From positions 1-47,808 of the forward strand of contig JANXLY010000362.1 in the NCBI GenBank assembly GCA_025354885.1: DNA of 47,808 bases, in the 5' to 3' direction. Source of the DNA: Acidobacteriota bacterium. GTDB taxonomy: Bacteria > Acidobacteriota > Terriglobia > Bryobacterales > Bryobacteraceae. How positions within the stretch are numbered: the first letter of the stretch is position 1; every line of letters starts with the position of its first letter. Shown one piece after another: positions 1-7,220 of the stretch. Below the pieces are notes generated by a model that worked only from the letters and a program-made list of their open reading frames with translations, was not told the origin of the DNA and searched no databases. Position numbers and translations under genes: made by a program.

Positions 1-85
1 TCAGTCCCGTCTCGCCGATGATGTCTTCTCGCCGATGCCCATTCTGCGCCAGCAGCTGGTCGATCAGCTTGGTGTCGATTGCCAT
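1..85 (-). CDS. IS256-family transposase, N-terminal part (cut by window edge)
   Basis: Only 28 codons are in the window. They start at ATG 85-83, preceded by a good Shine-Dalgarno (GGGAGGAA, complement of 90-97) at normal spacing. The peptide opens MAIDTKLIDQLL and continues to an IGETGL motif. This matches the family opening, in which a short helix ending in LLDQLL is followed by (I/L)GE(N/T)GLLKQLTKAL. The catalytic DDE residues lie outside the window, so intactness cannot be judged. The assignment rests on N-terminal resemblance and on the adjacent terminal-repeat-like sequence. Confidence 0.65.
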   Translation of the reverse strand, partial: MAIDTKLIDQLLAQNGHRREDIIGETGL

Positions 86-140
86 TGATGTTCCTCCCAC
101 TTCCCGTCAACATCGTTTACACAATCCTTTTTACACCCTC
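1..140 (-). mobile_element. Left end of an IS256-family insertion sequence
   Basis: The first 140 bases carry the 5' end of an IS256-like transposase gene on the minus strand plus an upstream segment typical of that family's terminal inverted repeat: a TTTACACAA core at 116-124 and a GAGGGTGTAAA-type end (minus strand) reaching about 140. The element continues off the left edge of the window, so the other end and the 8-9 bp target duplication typical of the family cannot be seen. The outer boundary near 140 is inferred from where toxin-like coding sequence resumes on the plus strand. Confidence 0.6.
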
Positions 141-281
141 ACGGATTGGAATCTTGCTGGTCCCAACGTTGCCTCTTTCGTTCGAATCCACAAGCTGGCG
201 GCACTAACCGAAACGGACATACTTCGACGCTTGGGTAGGATTTCTGGACAGGATCATGAGAAGCTGTTCAACGTTTTGTAA
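141..281 (+). pseudogene. C-terminal stub of a PemK/MazF-like toxin
   Basis: From about 144 the plus-strand frame reads DWNLAGPNVASFVRIHKL and later ILRRLGRIS, ending at TAA 279-281. This resembles the C-terminal third of PemK/MazF-type mRNA endoribonucleases, where a D-W-x-x-A-G-L-x-K-P-S-x-V-R-x-x-K-L segment is followed by a (L/V)(V/I)-R-(R/K)-L-G-R-L-S helix. The frame runs upstream into the insertion-sequence terminal repeat and there is no toxin N-terminus. The likely reading is that the element inserted into, or deleted up to, the toxin gene. A chance open frame is the alternative; the stub is short. Confidence 0.5.
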
Positions 282-490
282 CGGGCCTTCCAGCCGCCTC
301 ACTCCTGGCCCGAAACGAATCTCAGTCAACTCGCTGACTCCCTCCCCCACAATCACAACAACACCAATTTACTAACCCCAATCCGCATCCAATCAAATAC
401 ACTTGACGGAACTATGCGCTGCTGTAGAAAAACTCGACCCCACATTCGCCAGACAACCCATGTGGCCCATGAATTACCAAAGGGAACTGC

Positions 491-637
491 ATGAGTGACT
501 GGAACTACCTCGAGACCGCCGCCGCCGAAGAATACTGCATCATCGAACATTACGGTATCAAGAAAGTGCAGGAAGACGGCAGCGCCGTTGAGTTCTTTAT
601 CACCGTGCGCGAATACGCACGAAAGCTCACGAATTAA
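491..637 (+). CDS. Small hypothetical protein (48 aa), doubtful
   Basis: ATG 491 opens a 48-codon frame that ends at TAA 635-637, with AAAGGGAA 6-13 bases upstream as a possible ribosome-binding site. A second short frame with protein-like composition (376-495, no clear start) ends exactly across this ATG (CATGAGTGA), so the two could be coupled or be halves of one frameshifted gene. I do not recognise either. The stop falls close to where similarity of the opposite-strand Uma2 fragment ends (about 640). The two peptides may therefore be debris from the rearrangement that truncated it. Nothing else supportable is seen between 282 and 635. Confidence 0.25.
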   Translation: MSDWNYLETAAAEEYCIIEHYGIKKVQEDGSAVEFFITVREYARKLTN

Positions 638-844
638 CTGATCACTACCCACTGGCTTGCAGTCTGAATTCAACAGTTGTTGCCAAAGATTGCTCAAAAT
701 GCTGGCGCTGATCAAGTTATGACGCTCGCTCGCCCCAGCCATGGCCAGAGCTTCCCCATCCCAGTACTCAAAGCGGTTCTCTGATTTATCCAGCAGCTCC
801 ATATACTGCTGCACGCTCAGAAGTGAATTTGCTTGAGTTGCCAC
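636..844 (-). pseudogene. Truncated Uma2-family (DUF820) endonuclease-like gene
   Basis: The start at 844 gives an N-terminus with the Uma2 signature: a YMELLDKSENRFEYWDGE segment (Y-x(n)-E-x-(R/K)-x-E-(Y/W)-x-D-G-E) followed by AMAGASERHNLI (A-M-A-G-A-S-x-x-H). The order and spacing match family members of about 190 residues in the PD-(D/E)xK superfamily. After roughly residue 68 (near SDQLIREL) the similarity stops. The frame stays open to 353, but its tail does not resemble Uma2 and lacks the downstream catalytic half. I read this as a decayed copy, probably linked to the nearby insertion-sequence activity. Confidence 0.6.
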
Positions 845-1033
845 ATCTGTCTCTCACCATTTTCGCTCCACCCCAAACCGCGTTCACAAGTTTTTGAAAT
901 TTATTTTCGCCATTCCTTGCAAGTACTTAGCCCAAAACCACCCCCAACTTCCACCTCCTCTCGATCTATCCTCATCGGCGGGAGGAGCTTCTGCGCACCT
1001 TCCACAATTCAACACCAAAGGACACAAATCAAA

Positions 1034-1675
1034 ATGGCTTCCGCAGCACAAATCCTCGCCAATCAGGCAAACGCAAAACAGTCTACCGGGCCCCGCACCA
1101 CCGAAGGTCGGGCCGCATCGGCAACCAACAGACTCCGCCACGGCCTCACCGCCTCAAGCGTCACCCTCTTCGCCACCAAACCCGAAGAGCGCGAGCAATA
1201 CCTCGAACTCCAGGCCACTCTCCGCGAAGAATGCCTCCCCTCCGGCACTACTGAAGAGCTGATCTTCGAGCAATACACCTATGCCAGCTTCCAGTCCCTC
1301 CGCGCCCAAACTTTCGAATGCGAAGCCCAGGACCGCTGGCTCGACAACCCCGATTCCCAACAACTCTTCCTTCAGATGGAACGCATCATCAAACTCGGCG
1401 CAATGTTCGAACGCCGCGCTGCCAAAGCCTTCAAACAGCTCCAGCAACTCCAACTCCACCGCTTGGCCGGAGTCGAAGTCCACGCCGAACTCGCCGACGC
1501 CAAAGTCTTCGCGCCCGTCTCCGCTGCCATCCCCTTCGCCGACCTCCGCAAAACGCAACTCTCCAAAGAAGAGCCGCTCATCCTCGGACTCGCCATCGCC
1601 ACCGGTCTCGATCCCGAATTCAACCGTGCAGATCAGGTTCGACAGAACAAAGCCAATCAGTCCCAGGAAGAATAG
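1034..1675 (+). CDS. Conserved hypothetical protein (STGPRT-motif family), 213 aa
   Basis: The start at ATG 1034 was chosen because AAAGGA lies 11 bases upstream and the protein then opens MASAAQILANQANAK-QSTGPRT-TEGRA, followed by NRLRHGL. This opening recurs in many paralogous hypothetical proteins of Acidobacteria and Planctomycetes that I recall, usually 200-300 residues long. The rest is helical and charge-rich, with Gln-rich helices at about residues 130-160. There is no signal peptide or membrane segment. No function is known to me. It stands alone between the scar region and the DUF1385 operon. Longer in-frame upstream reading to 833 is proline/serine-rich and looks non-coding. Confidence 0.75.
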   Translation: MASAAQILANQANAKQSTGPRTTEGRAASATNRLRHGLTASSVTLFATKPEEREQYLELQATLREECLPSGTTEELIFEQYTYASFQSLRAQTFECEAQDRWLDNPDSQQLFLQMERIIKLGAMFERRAAKAFKQLQQLQLHRLAGVEVHAELADAKVFAPVSAAIPFADLRKTQLSKEEPLILGLAIATGLDPEFNRADQVRQNKANQSQEE

Positions 1676-1790
1676 GACGCCCGGCCAACTCTCAACCATC
1701 CCTCAAAGGCGAAACGCACGGACGAACCCAATCGCGTTCCCTATGCATCCAACCAATTGACGATAATAGAGAGAGAGAATCCGAAATCAT

Positions 1791-2816
1791 ATGAACTGGA
1801 AGTTTTTTTGGCGCTTGAACGCTCACATCCAACTTGCGCCCCTGCTCGAGTCTGGCGAAGAAACCCTCATCGGCGGCCAGGCCGTCATGGAGGGCGTCAT
1901 GATGCGCGCACCCCACTCTTACTGCGTCTCCGTGCGTAAAGCCAGCGGCGAAATCGTCTCCGAAACCGCTCCTCTGGCAAAAATCAGTGACGTCTACCCG
2001 ATCTTCAAGTACCCGGTCATCCGTGGGCTTGGAACCCTCGGTCAGGCCATGAAACTCGGCATGAAAGCTCTCAAGTTCTCCGCCGATGTCCAGCTTGCCG
2101 CAGAAGCCGAGAAGAAACAAAACGAAGCCAATCCCGCTTCAGAGGCCCCAAGCGACAAGAAAAAGGGCCCCACAGAAATTCCCGCCTGGGCCATGGCCGG
2201 CCAACTCGGCTTCAGTCTCCTCTTCTTCATCGTCCTCTACAAGTTCGTCCCGCTCTGGCTCACAGAACAACTCAAAGCGCAGTACCCCATCCTCGAAGGC
2301 CGCATCATGTTCAACCTCGTCGATGGCATCATCCGCATCGCCATCTTCCTCGCCTTCCTCTACGGCATCTCTCGTGCCAAAGACATTCGCCGCGTCTTCC
2401 AGTACCACGGAGCCGAACACAAAGTCGTCTTCAACTACGAATCCGGCAAGCCAGTCAACGTCGCCAATGCCCAAAGTTTCGTCACCTTCCATCCTCGCTG
2501 CGGCACCAGCTTTCTGATTGTCGTCATGCTCCTCTCGATGGTTCTGTACATGTTCCTGCCCTTCGACACCATGCTCGGCAAATTCCTCGCTCGCATTGCT
2601 CTGCTCCCCGTCGTCGCCGGTCTCTCCTATGAGCTCATCCGCTTCGCCGCTAAAAACAAAGGCAGCCTCCTGACGATCCTCGCGATGCCCGGCCTCTGGC
2701 TCCAGCGCATCACCACCCAACCTCCCGATGACCAACAAGCCGAGATCGCCATCCACGCCCTCGAGGGTGCCATGGAACTCGAAAAGTCCCAGGGCGGCCC
2801 TCTCGTCATCGCCTAA
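1791..2816 (+). CDS. DUF1385 family membrane protein (YqhQ-like)
   Basis: This 341-residue protein carries the family hallmark GGQAVMEGVMMRAP at residues 28-41, shortly after the N-terminus. A second conserved block, YHGAEHKVVFNYE, lies near residue 205, followed by a cysteine-containing HPRCGTSFL segment. About four membrane spans can be seen (roughly 134-152, 171-195, 238-260, 268-288). A lysine- and glutamate-rich stretch (about 103-128) separates the head from the membrane part. It lies 9 bp upstream of prfA, a pairing I know from other bacteria; the biochemical role of the family is unestablished. GAGAGAGAG about 15 bases before the ATG is the only candidate ribosome-binding site. Confidence 0.9.
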   Translation: MNWKFFWRLNAHIQLAPLLESGEETLIGGQAVMEGVMMRAPHSYCVSVRKASGEIVSETAPLAKISDVYPIFKYPVIRGLGTLGQAMKLGMKALKFSADVQLAAEAEKKQNEANPASEAPSDKKKGPTEIPAWAMAGQLGFSLLFFIVLYKFVPLWLTEQLKAQYPILEGRIMFNLVDGIIRIAIFLAFLYGISRAKDIRRVFQYHGAEHKVVFNYESGKPVNVANAQSFVTFHPRCGTSFLIVVMLLSMVLYMFLPFDTMLGKFLARIALLPVVAGLSYELIRFAAKNKGSLLTILAMPGLWLQRITTQPPDDQQAEIAIHALEGAMELEKSQGGPLVIA

Positions 2817-2825
2817 ACGAACCCA

Positions 2826-3902
2826 ATGTCCCGTATACCTACCGACAAACTCAATGAAATTGAGAAACGCTTCGAACAACTGAGCGCCGACATGGCGGTC
2901 CCCGAGATCATTGCCGACGCCGATCGTTACCGCAAAACCACCAAGACAGTCTTCGATCTCGAAGACATCGTCCAGACCTTCCGCCGCTGGAAAGACCTCA
3001 CTTCCCGATACGACCAGGCCAGAGCTATGCTCAGCGATTCCGATTCCGGTATGGTCGAAATGGCCGAAATGGAAATTGCCGAAGTCGAGCCGCTCATCAA
3101 ATCTACCGAAGACGAACTCCAGATCCTTCTGATCCCCAAAGACCCCAACGACCTCAAAGACGTTGTTCTCGAAATCCGCGCGGGAGCGGGTGGCGACGAA
3201 GCCAGCCTCTTCGCCGCCGAGGTCTTCCGCATGTACACCCGCTATGCCGAACTCGTCGGCTGGAAGGTCGAAGTCCTCGACATATCAGAATCCGGTGCTG
3301 GCGGCATGAAGGACGTCTCGGCGATCATCTCCGGCAAGAAAGTTTACTCGGTCATGAAGTACGAAGGCGGCGTCCACCGCGTTCAGCGCGTCCCTGCCAC
3401 AGAAGCCCAGGGCCGCATCCACACTTCCACAATTACCGTCGCCGTTCTTCCCGAAGCCGACGAAGTCGAAGTAAATATCGAAGCCAAAGACCTCCGCATC
3501 GATACCTTCTGCTCCTCTGGTCCCGGCGGCCAGTCCGTCAACACAACCTATTCTGCTGTCCGTCTCACCCACATCCCCTCCGGCCTCGTCGTCTCCATGC
3601 AGGACGAAAAGTCGCAGATCAAGAATCGCGAAAAAGGCATGCGCGTCCTCCGCTCGCGTCTCTACGAACTTGAGATGGACAAGCAGGCCGCCGCCCTCAG
3701 TACCGAACGTAAGTCGATGGTCGGCTCTGGCGATCGTTCCGAAAAAGTCCGCACCTACAACTTCAAAGAGAACCGCGTCACCGACCACCGCATTGGTCTC
3801 ACCGTTCACCAGCTCGATCAGGTTATGGAAGGAAAGCTCGAGCCCTTCATCAACGCTCTCACTGCTCACTACAACGCTGAGAAATTGAACAGTGTCGCCT
3901 GA
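2826..3902 (+). CDS. prfA: Peptide chain release factor 1 (RF1)
   Basis: A full-length RF1 of 358 residues, the usual size. It recognises UAA and UAG stop codons in the ribosomal A site and triggers peptidyl-tRNA hydrolysis. The catalytic GGQ lies at residues 234-236 in [10 protein letters not shown]. The RF1-type P-x-T tripeptide (PAT, about 190-192) distinguishes it from RF2's SPF. The N-terminal coiled domain (1-105) and the [12 protein letters not shown] motif (119-130) are typical. No frameshift is present. The gene sits between DUF1385 (9 bp gap) and prmC, whose start codon lies inside its last codons. This arrangement is consistent with co-translation of RF1 and the methyltransferase that modifies it. 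Confidence 0.97.
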   Translation: MSRIPTDKLNEIEKRFEQLSADMAVPEIIADADRYRKTTKTVFDLEDIVQTFRRWKDLTSRYDQARAMLSDSDSGMVEMAEMEIAEVEPLIKSTEDELQILLIPKDPNDLKDVVLEIRAGAGGDEASLFAAEVFRMYTRYAELVGWKVEVLDISESGAGGMKDVSAIISGKKVYSVMKYEGGVHRVQRVPATEAQGRIHTSTITVAVLPEADEVEVNIEAKDLRIDTFCSSGPGGQSVNTTYSAVRLTHIPSGLVVSMQDEKSQIKNREKGMRVLRSRLYELEMDKQAAALSTERKSMVGSGDRSEKVRTYNFKENRVTDHRIGLTVHQLDQVMEGKLEPFINALTAHYNAEKLNSVA

Positions 3903-4746
3903 TCTCACCATCGGTCAGGCTCTCATGCAGGGCATCAAACTGCTCACCGATGAAAAGGTAGATCCTCCCCGCCTCACCGCAGAACTTCTGCTCATGCACG
4001 CGCTCCGCAAGGAGCGCGTTTTCCTTTTCAGCCACTCCGGCGACCCTCTGCCCGAACTCGCCTGGATCCACTACGGCCGCTACCTCCACGAGCGCATCGG
4101 CGGCAAACCTGTCCAGTACATTATCGGCAAACAGGAGTTCTACACCCGCGACTTCAAGGTCCATCCAGGCGTTCTGATTCCCCGTCCAGAAACAGAACAT
4201 CTCATCCAACTGATCCTCAATCTCCCAAGGCCCATCGGCACCATTGCCGACGCCGGCGTAGGTTCCGGAGCGATCTGCGTCACCCTTGCCGCCGAACTCC
4301 GCCAGCCCGTCATCGGTCTCGACAAAAGCCCCATCGCTCTCGCAACCACCCGCGAAAACGCCACTCGCCACAATGCCAATGTCCAGCTCATTCAGTCCGA
4401 CTGGCTCAGCGCCCTTCGTCCAAACTCTCTCGACCTCCTGGTCTCAAACCCGCCCTACATAGCGGAGACCGACAAGCCAACACTCCAGCGTGAAGTCCGC
4501 GACCACGAACCCGAACTAGCCCTCTTTGCTGGGGCAGATGGACTCGAAGCTTACCGCATCCTGGCGCAACAGGCGAAAGAAGTTTTACGTCCCGGCGGCC
4601 GCATCGTCCTCGAAATCGGCGCAGTGTCAGCACGAGATCTCTTCTCCGACTGGAACGACATCGAGATTCAAAACGACCTCTCCGGCCGCCCCTGCCTCCT
4701 CACCGCAGTCCTACCCCAAGATCCCAGCTTCGCGAGGCAGAAGTAA
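3892..4746 (+). CDS. prmC: Release factor glutamine methyltransferase PrmC (HemK)
   Basis: This is an S-adenosylmethionine-dependent enzyme that N5-methylates the glutamine of the GGQ motif in release factors. The 284-residue protein starts at GTG 3892, overlapping prfA by 11 bases. It has the N-terminal helical substrate domain, the IPRPETEHL motif (96-104), a SAM-binding [12 protein letters not shown] loop (120-131) and the substrate-glutamine motif NPPY at 186-189. All the expected catalytic elements are present. The SAM motif begins A-D-A-G-V-G-S-G where most homologues have L-D-L-G-T-G-S-G, a minor variation. The prfA-prmC order is the classical one. Confidence 0.95.
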   Translation: MSPDLTIGQALMQGIKLLTDEKVDPPRLTAELLLMHALRKERVFLFSHSGDPLPELAWIHYGRYLHERIGGKPVQYIIGKQEFYTRDFKVHPGVLIPRPETEHLIQLILNLPRPIGTIADAGVGSGAICVTLAAELRQPVIGLDKSPIALATTRENATRHNANVQLIQSDWLSALRPNSLDLLVSNPPYIAETDKPTLQREVRDHEPELALFAGADGLEAYRILAQQAKEVLRPGGRIVLEIGAVSARDLFSDWNDIEIQNDLSGRPCLLTAVLPQDPSFARQK

Positions 4747-5000
4747 ATGGCCCACCCAACCATCAGACTCGTCACCTCCGCATGCCGCGTTCGCCATACG
4801 AACTCAACTGGTGCCACCATCAGGCAAATCGAGGTGAAGGTCTGATGTTTGCCCCTTATGATCGCTCCTGCTGCCAGCCCACCTGCCAAAAGCCCATCGA
4901 CCTGCCAAGCCGAATGGCCCAGTGCGTTCCAGACCACCACATTCAACATTCCCGTAATAACATAGCGTCCCAACTCATATCGACGCCCCCATCTGCTCAA
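4668..5000 (-). CDS. Possible small membrane protein (110 aa)
   Basis: This minus-strand frame covers most of the 274-bp space between prmC and dinB and overlaps the last 79 bases of prmC tail to tail. The peptide has several hydrophobic stretches: about 13-30, 36-48, 55-70 and 78-92. It ends in a basic tail, which would suit a small integral membrane protein. There is no recognised family, no obvious Shine-Dalgarno and no motif. Composition alone supports it, so it may also be non-coding spacer. Confidence 0.35.
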   Translation of the reverse strand: MSRWGRRYELGRYVITGMLNVVVWNALGHSAWQVDGLLAGGLAAGAIIRGKHQTFTSICLMVAPVEFVWRTRHAEVTSLMVGWAIYFCLAKLGSWGRTAVRRQGRPERSF

Positions 5001-5020
5001 AAGCCGAAGGCGGTGCGCAA

Positions 5021-6253
5021 ATGAAGACCATCTTCCATCTCGACATGGACGCCTTCTTCGTCTCAGTCGAAGAACTGCTCGATCCCTCTCTCAAAGGCAA
5101 GCCCGTCATCGTCGGTGGCAAGGGCGACGAGCGAGGCGTCGTTTCCGCCGCCAGCTATGAGGCCCGCAAATACGGCATCCACTCCGCCATGCCGCTCCGC
5201 ACTGCGAGCATGCTCTGCCCTCACGCCATCTTCGTCGAAGGCCATCTGCATCTCTACCGCGAATACTCCGAGAAGATCGAAGCCGTCCTCCGCTCTTTCT
5301 CTCCCCTCGTCGACATGGCCTCTGTCGACGAAGCCTATCTCGACATGACCGGCTGCGAACGTCTCTGGGGCCCACCACTCCAATCCGCTCACCGCCTCCA
5401 TCAGGCCATCACCGATCAGCTCCATCTCAACTGTTCCATCGGCATCTCTTCCAGCCGCCTCGTCTCCAAGATCGCTTCCGACCAGGCCAAGCGCAACGGC
5501 ATCCTCTGGATCGTCCCCGGCACGGAGGCCAACTGGCTCGCCCCCCTCGAAGTCAAACGCATCCCAGGCGTCGGCAAAGTCACCGAAAAGCAGCTCGCCA
5601 CAATCGGCATCACACGCATCCGCGATCTGGCCTCCCTCGACGAGCGCTTCCTCCTCGACCGCTTCGGCAAATGGGGACTCGCCCTCGCCGGCAAGGCTCA
5701 AGGCAAAGATGCCGGTGGCTGGTTCGATACCGTGATTGGCGCTCCCGAAGACCCCAAGTCCATCAGCCACGAACACACCTTCAACGAAGACACGACCGAC
5801 GAAAAGCTCCTTCGCGCCACCCTCGTCCGCCTCACCGAAAAAGTGATGAAGCGCCTCCGCGACCACTCTTTCCACGCCCGCACCGTGCAGCTCAAGCTTC
5901 GCTTTGAAGGCTTCGAAACGCTCACCCGCGCCAAGTCTCTCGGCGATGCCACCGACATCGATCGCGACATCGTCGAAGCCATCCTCCACCTCTTCAACTC
6001 CAATTGGCCCAAAGACCGCAAGGTGCGTCTGCTTGGAGTTCAAGTCTCACATTTCACAGATCAAGCCCCGCAACCCAGTCTCCTCACCGGCGACGAGGAT
6101 CGCAAATGGCGCAACGCCCTGAAAGCCGCCGACAAGCTAAAGGACAAGTACGGAGAAGGCACTCTCCATCTGGGCGGCGCACTCAAAGGTGTCTACAAAG
6201 ACCGCGTCCACGAAACCGCACCCAAAGAGCCCGTCAGGAAGCCGCCGAAATGA
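5021..6253 (+). CDS. dinB: DNA polymerase IV (Y-family translesion polymerase)
   Basis: A 410-residue error-prone polymerase of the DinB type, which extends past damaged template bases. Catalytic carboxylates are in place: D8 in FHLDMDAFF and D103-E104 in SVDEAYLD. Aromatic residues at 12-13 serve as steric gate. The palm and fingers include the Y-family signature SYEARKYGI (45-53). A helix-hairpin-helix thumb segment is seen around 175-195 (IPGVGKVTEKQL), and the little-finger domain occupies about 240-350. A basic C-terminal tail follows; I do not see a confident beta-clamp-binding pentapeptide. GAAGG precedes the ATG by about 10 bases. The gene overlaps the 3' end of convergent fabD by 20 bases. 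Confidence 0.95.
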   Translation: MKTIFHLDMDAFFVSVEELLDPSLKGKPVIVGGKGDERGVVSAASYEARKYGIHSAMPLRTASMLCPHAIFVEGHLHLYREYSEKIEAVLRSFSPLVDMASVDEAYLDMTGCERLWGPPLQSAHRLHQAITDQLHLNCSIGISSSRLVSKIASDQAKRNGILWIVPGTEANWLAPLEVKRIPGVGKVTEKQLATIGITRIRDLASLDERFLLDRFGKWGLALAGKAQGKDAGGWFDTVIGAPEDPKSISHEHTFNEDTTDEKLLRATLVRLTEKVMKRLRDHSFHARTVQLKLRFEGFETLTRAKSLGDATDIDRDIVEAILHLFNSNWPKDRKVRLLGVQVSHFTDQAPQPSLLTGDEDRKWRNALKAADKLKDKYGEGTLHLGGALKGVYKDRVHETAPKEPVRKPPK

Positions 6254-7163
6254 CAGCCCAGTCTCCCGGTACTCCAAAATTCATCGGCACCAGCGCGCTG
6301 TCGATATTCTTCACCAGTCCGCAAAGCACCTTCCCTGCGCCAATCTCGATCGTATGCGTCACACCTTCACGGGTCAGCAACTCCACTGTCTCCACCCAGC
6401 GCACCGGATTCGGCACCTGTTCATACAACCCGATTCTCGCTTCTGCTCCAGTTGAGATCAGCCGGGCCTGCCAGTTATTCACCAGAGGCACGCTCAGTTC
6501 CCCGAACGAAGTCGCATCGAGATCCGCCTTGAGAATCGACTGTGCCGGCTTCATCAGCGGACAGTGGAACGGCGCACTCACCGGCAGCGACACACAGCGC
6601 TTCGCCCCCGCTGCCTTCGCCAATTCCATCGCCCTCTCCACTGCGCCCTTGTTTCCAGCAATCACAATCTGGTCGGGCGAATTGAGGTTCGCCGCCGTTA
6701 CGACTTCTCCCTGTGCCGCTTCTGCCAGTACGCCATCCAGCGCCGCCAGTGGCATCTTCAAAATCGCCGCCATCGCGCCCACTCCCGCTGGCACTGCCGC
6801 CTGCATGTACTGGCCCCGCTTCCTCACCAGCCGCAACGCATCGGCAAACCCCAAACTTCCCGCCGCTACCAGTGCCGAATATTCGCCCAAACTATGCCCC
6901 GCTACAAAGGCCGCTTCCGCTACTCCCAGGCTCTGCAACACCCGCAATGCCGCCACACTCGTCGCTACCAGAGCCGGCTGTGTGTTTTCGGTCAGCTTCA
7001 AATCTTCTTCTGGCCCTTCAAAACAGAGCTTCGATATCGAGAACCCCAAAGCCTCATCCGCTTCCTCAAACGTGCTCCGTGCCACCTCAAACTGCTTAGC
7101 CAGTTCCTGCCCCATTCCCGGGAATTGGGACCCCTGCCCGGGGAACAAATACGCAATCTTCAT
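6234..7163 (-). CDS. fabD: Malonyl-CoA:ACP transacylase
   Basis: This enzyme moves the malonyl group from CoA to acyl carrier protein, feeding type II fatty-acid synthesis. At 309 residues it has the usual length. The N-terminal FPGQGSQ motif (7-13) is followed by the nucleophile elbow GHSLGEYSA (89-97, Ser91) and the catalytic histidine in SAPFHCPLM (His200). A TQPAL segment (61-65) is also typical. The start at 7163 is preceded by AAGG about 9 bases upstream. The gene is alone on the minus strand rather than in a fab cluster, and converges on dinB. Its plus-strand sequence is strongly C-rich although it is encoded on the minus strand. Confidence 0.96.
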   Translation of the reverse strand: MKIAYLFPGQGSQFPGMGQELAKQFEVARSTFEEADEALGFSISKLCFEGPEEDLKLTENTQPALVATSVAALRVLQSLGVAEAAFVAGHSLGEYSALVAAGSLGFADALRLVRKRGQYMQAAVPAGVGAMAAILKMPLAALDGVLAEAAQGEVVTAANLNSPDQIVIAGNKGAVERAMELAKAAGAKRCVSLPVSAPFHCPLMKPAQSILKADLDATSFGELSVPLVNNWQARLISTGAEARIGLYEQVPNPVRWVETVELLTREGVTHTIEIGAGKVLCGLVKNIDSALVPMNFGVPGDWAVISAAS

Positions 7164-7220
7164 AAAATGTAACCTTGTGTCTCGCTACAATCATCTTAAT
7201 CTTCTAAGGAGTTCGTTCCG

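Noticed and set aside
353..635. C-terminal part of the frame continuing from the Uma2 fragment
   Set aside because: The residues do not resemble Uma2 and look like random GC-rich sequence; kept out of the pseudogene call.
5063..6043. 326-codon minus-strand frame opposite dinB
   Set aside because: Gly/Glu/Asp-rich mirror of the dinB codons with no motif.
7125..7145. Near-palindrome around CCCGGGAATTGGG
   Set aside because: It lies inside the fabD codons for the conserved GSQFPGMGQ segment and is explained by the protein sequence.
7175..7202. Possible promoter TTGTGT / TAATCT before the RND gene
   Set aside because: The predicted start of transcription would fall at about the AAGGAG ribosome-binding site (7206-7211), so the geometry does not work.
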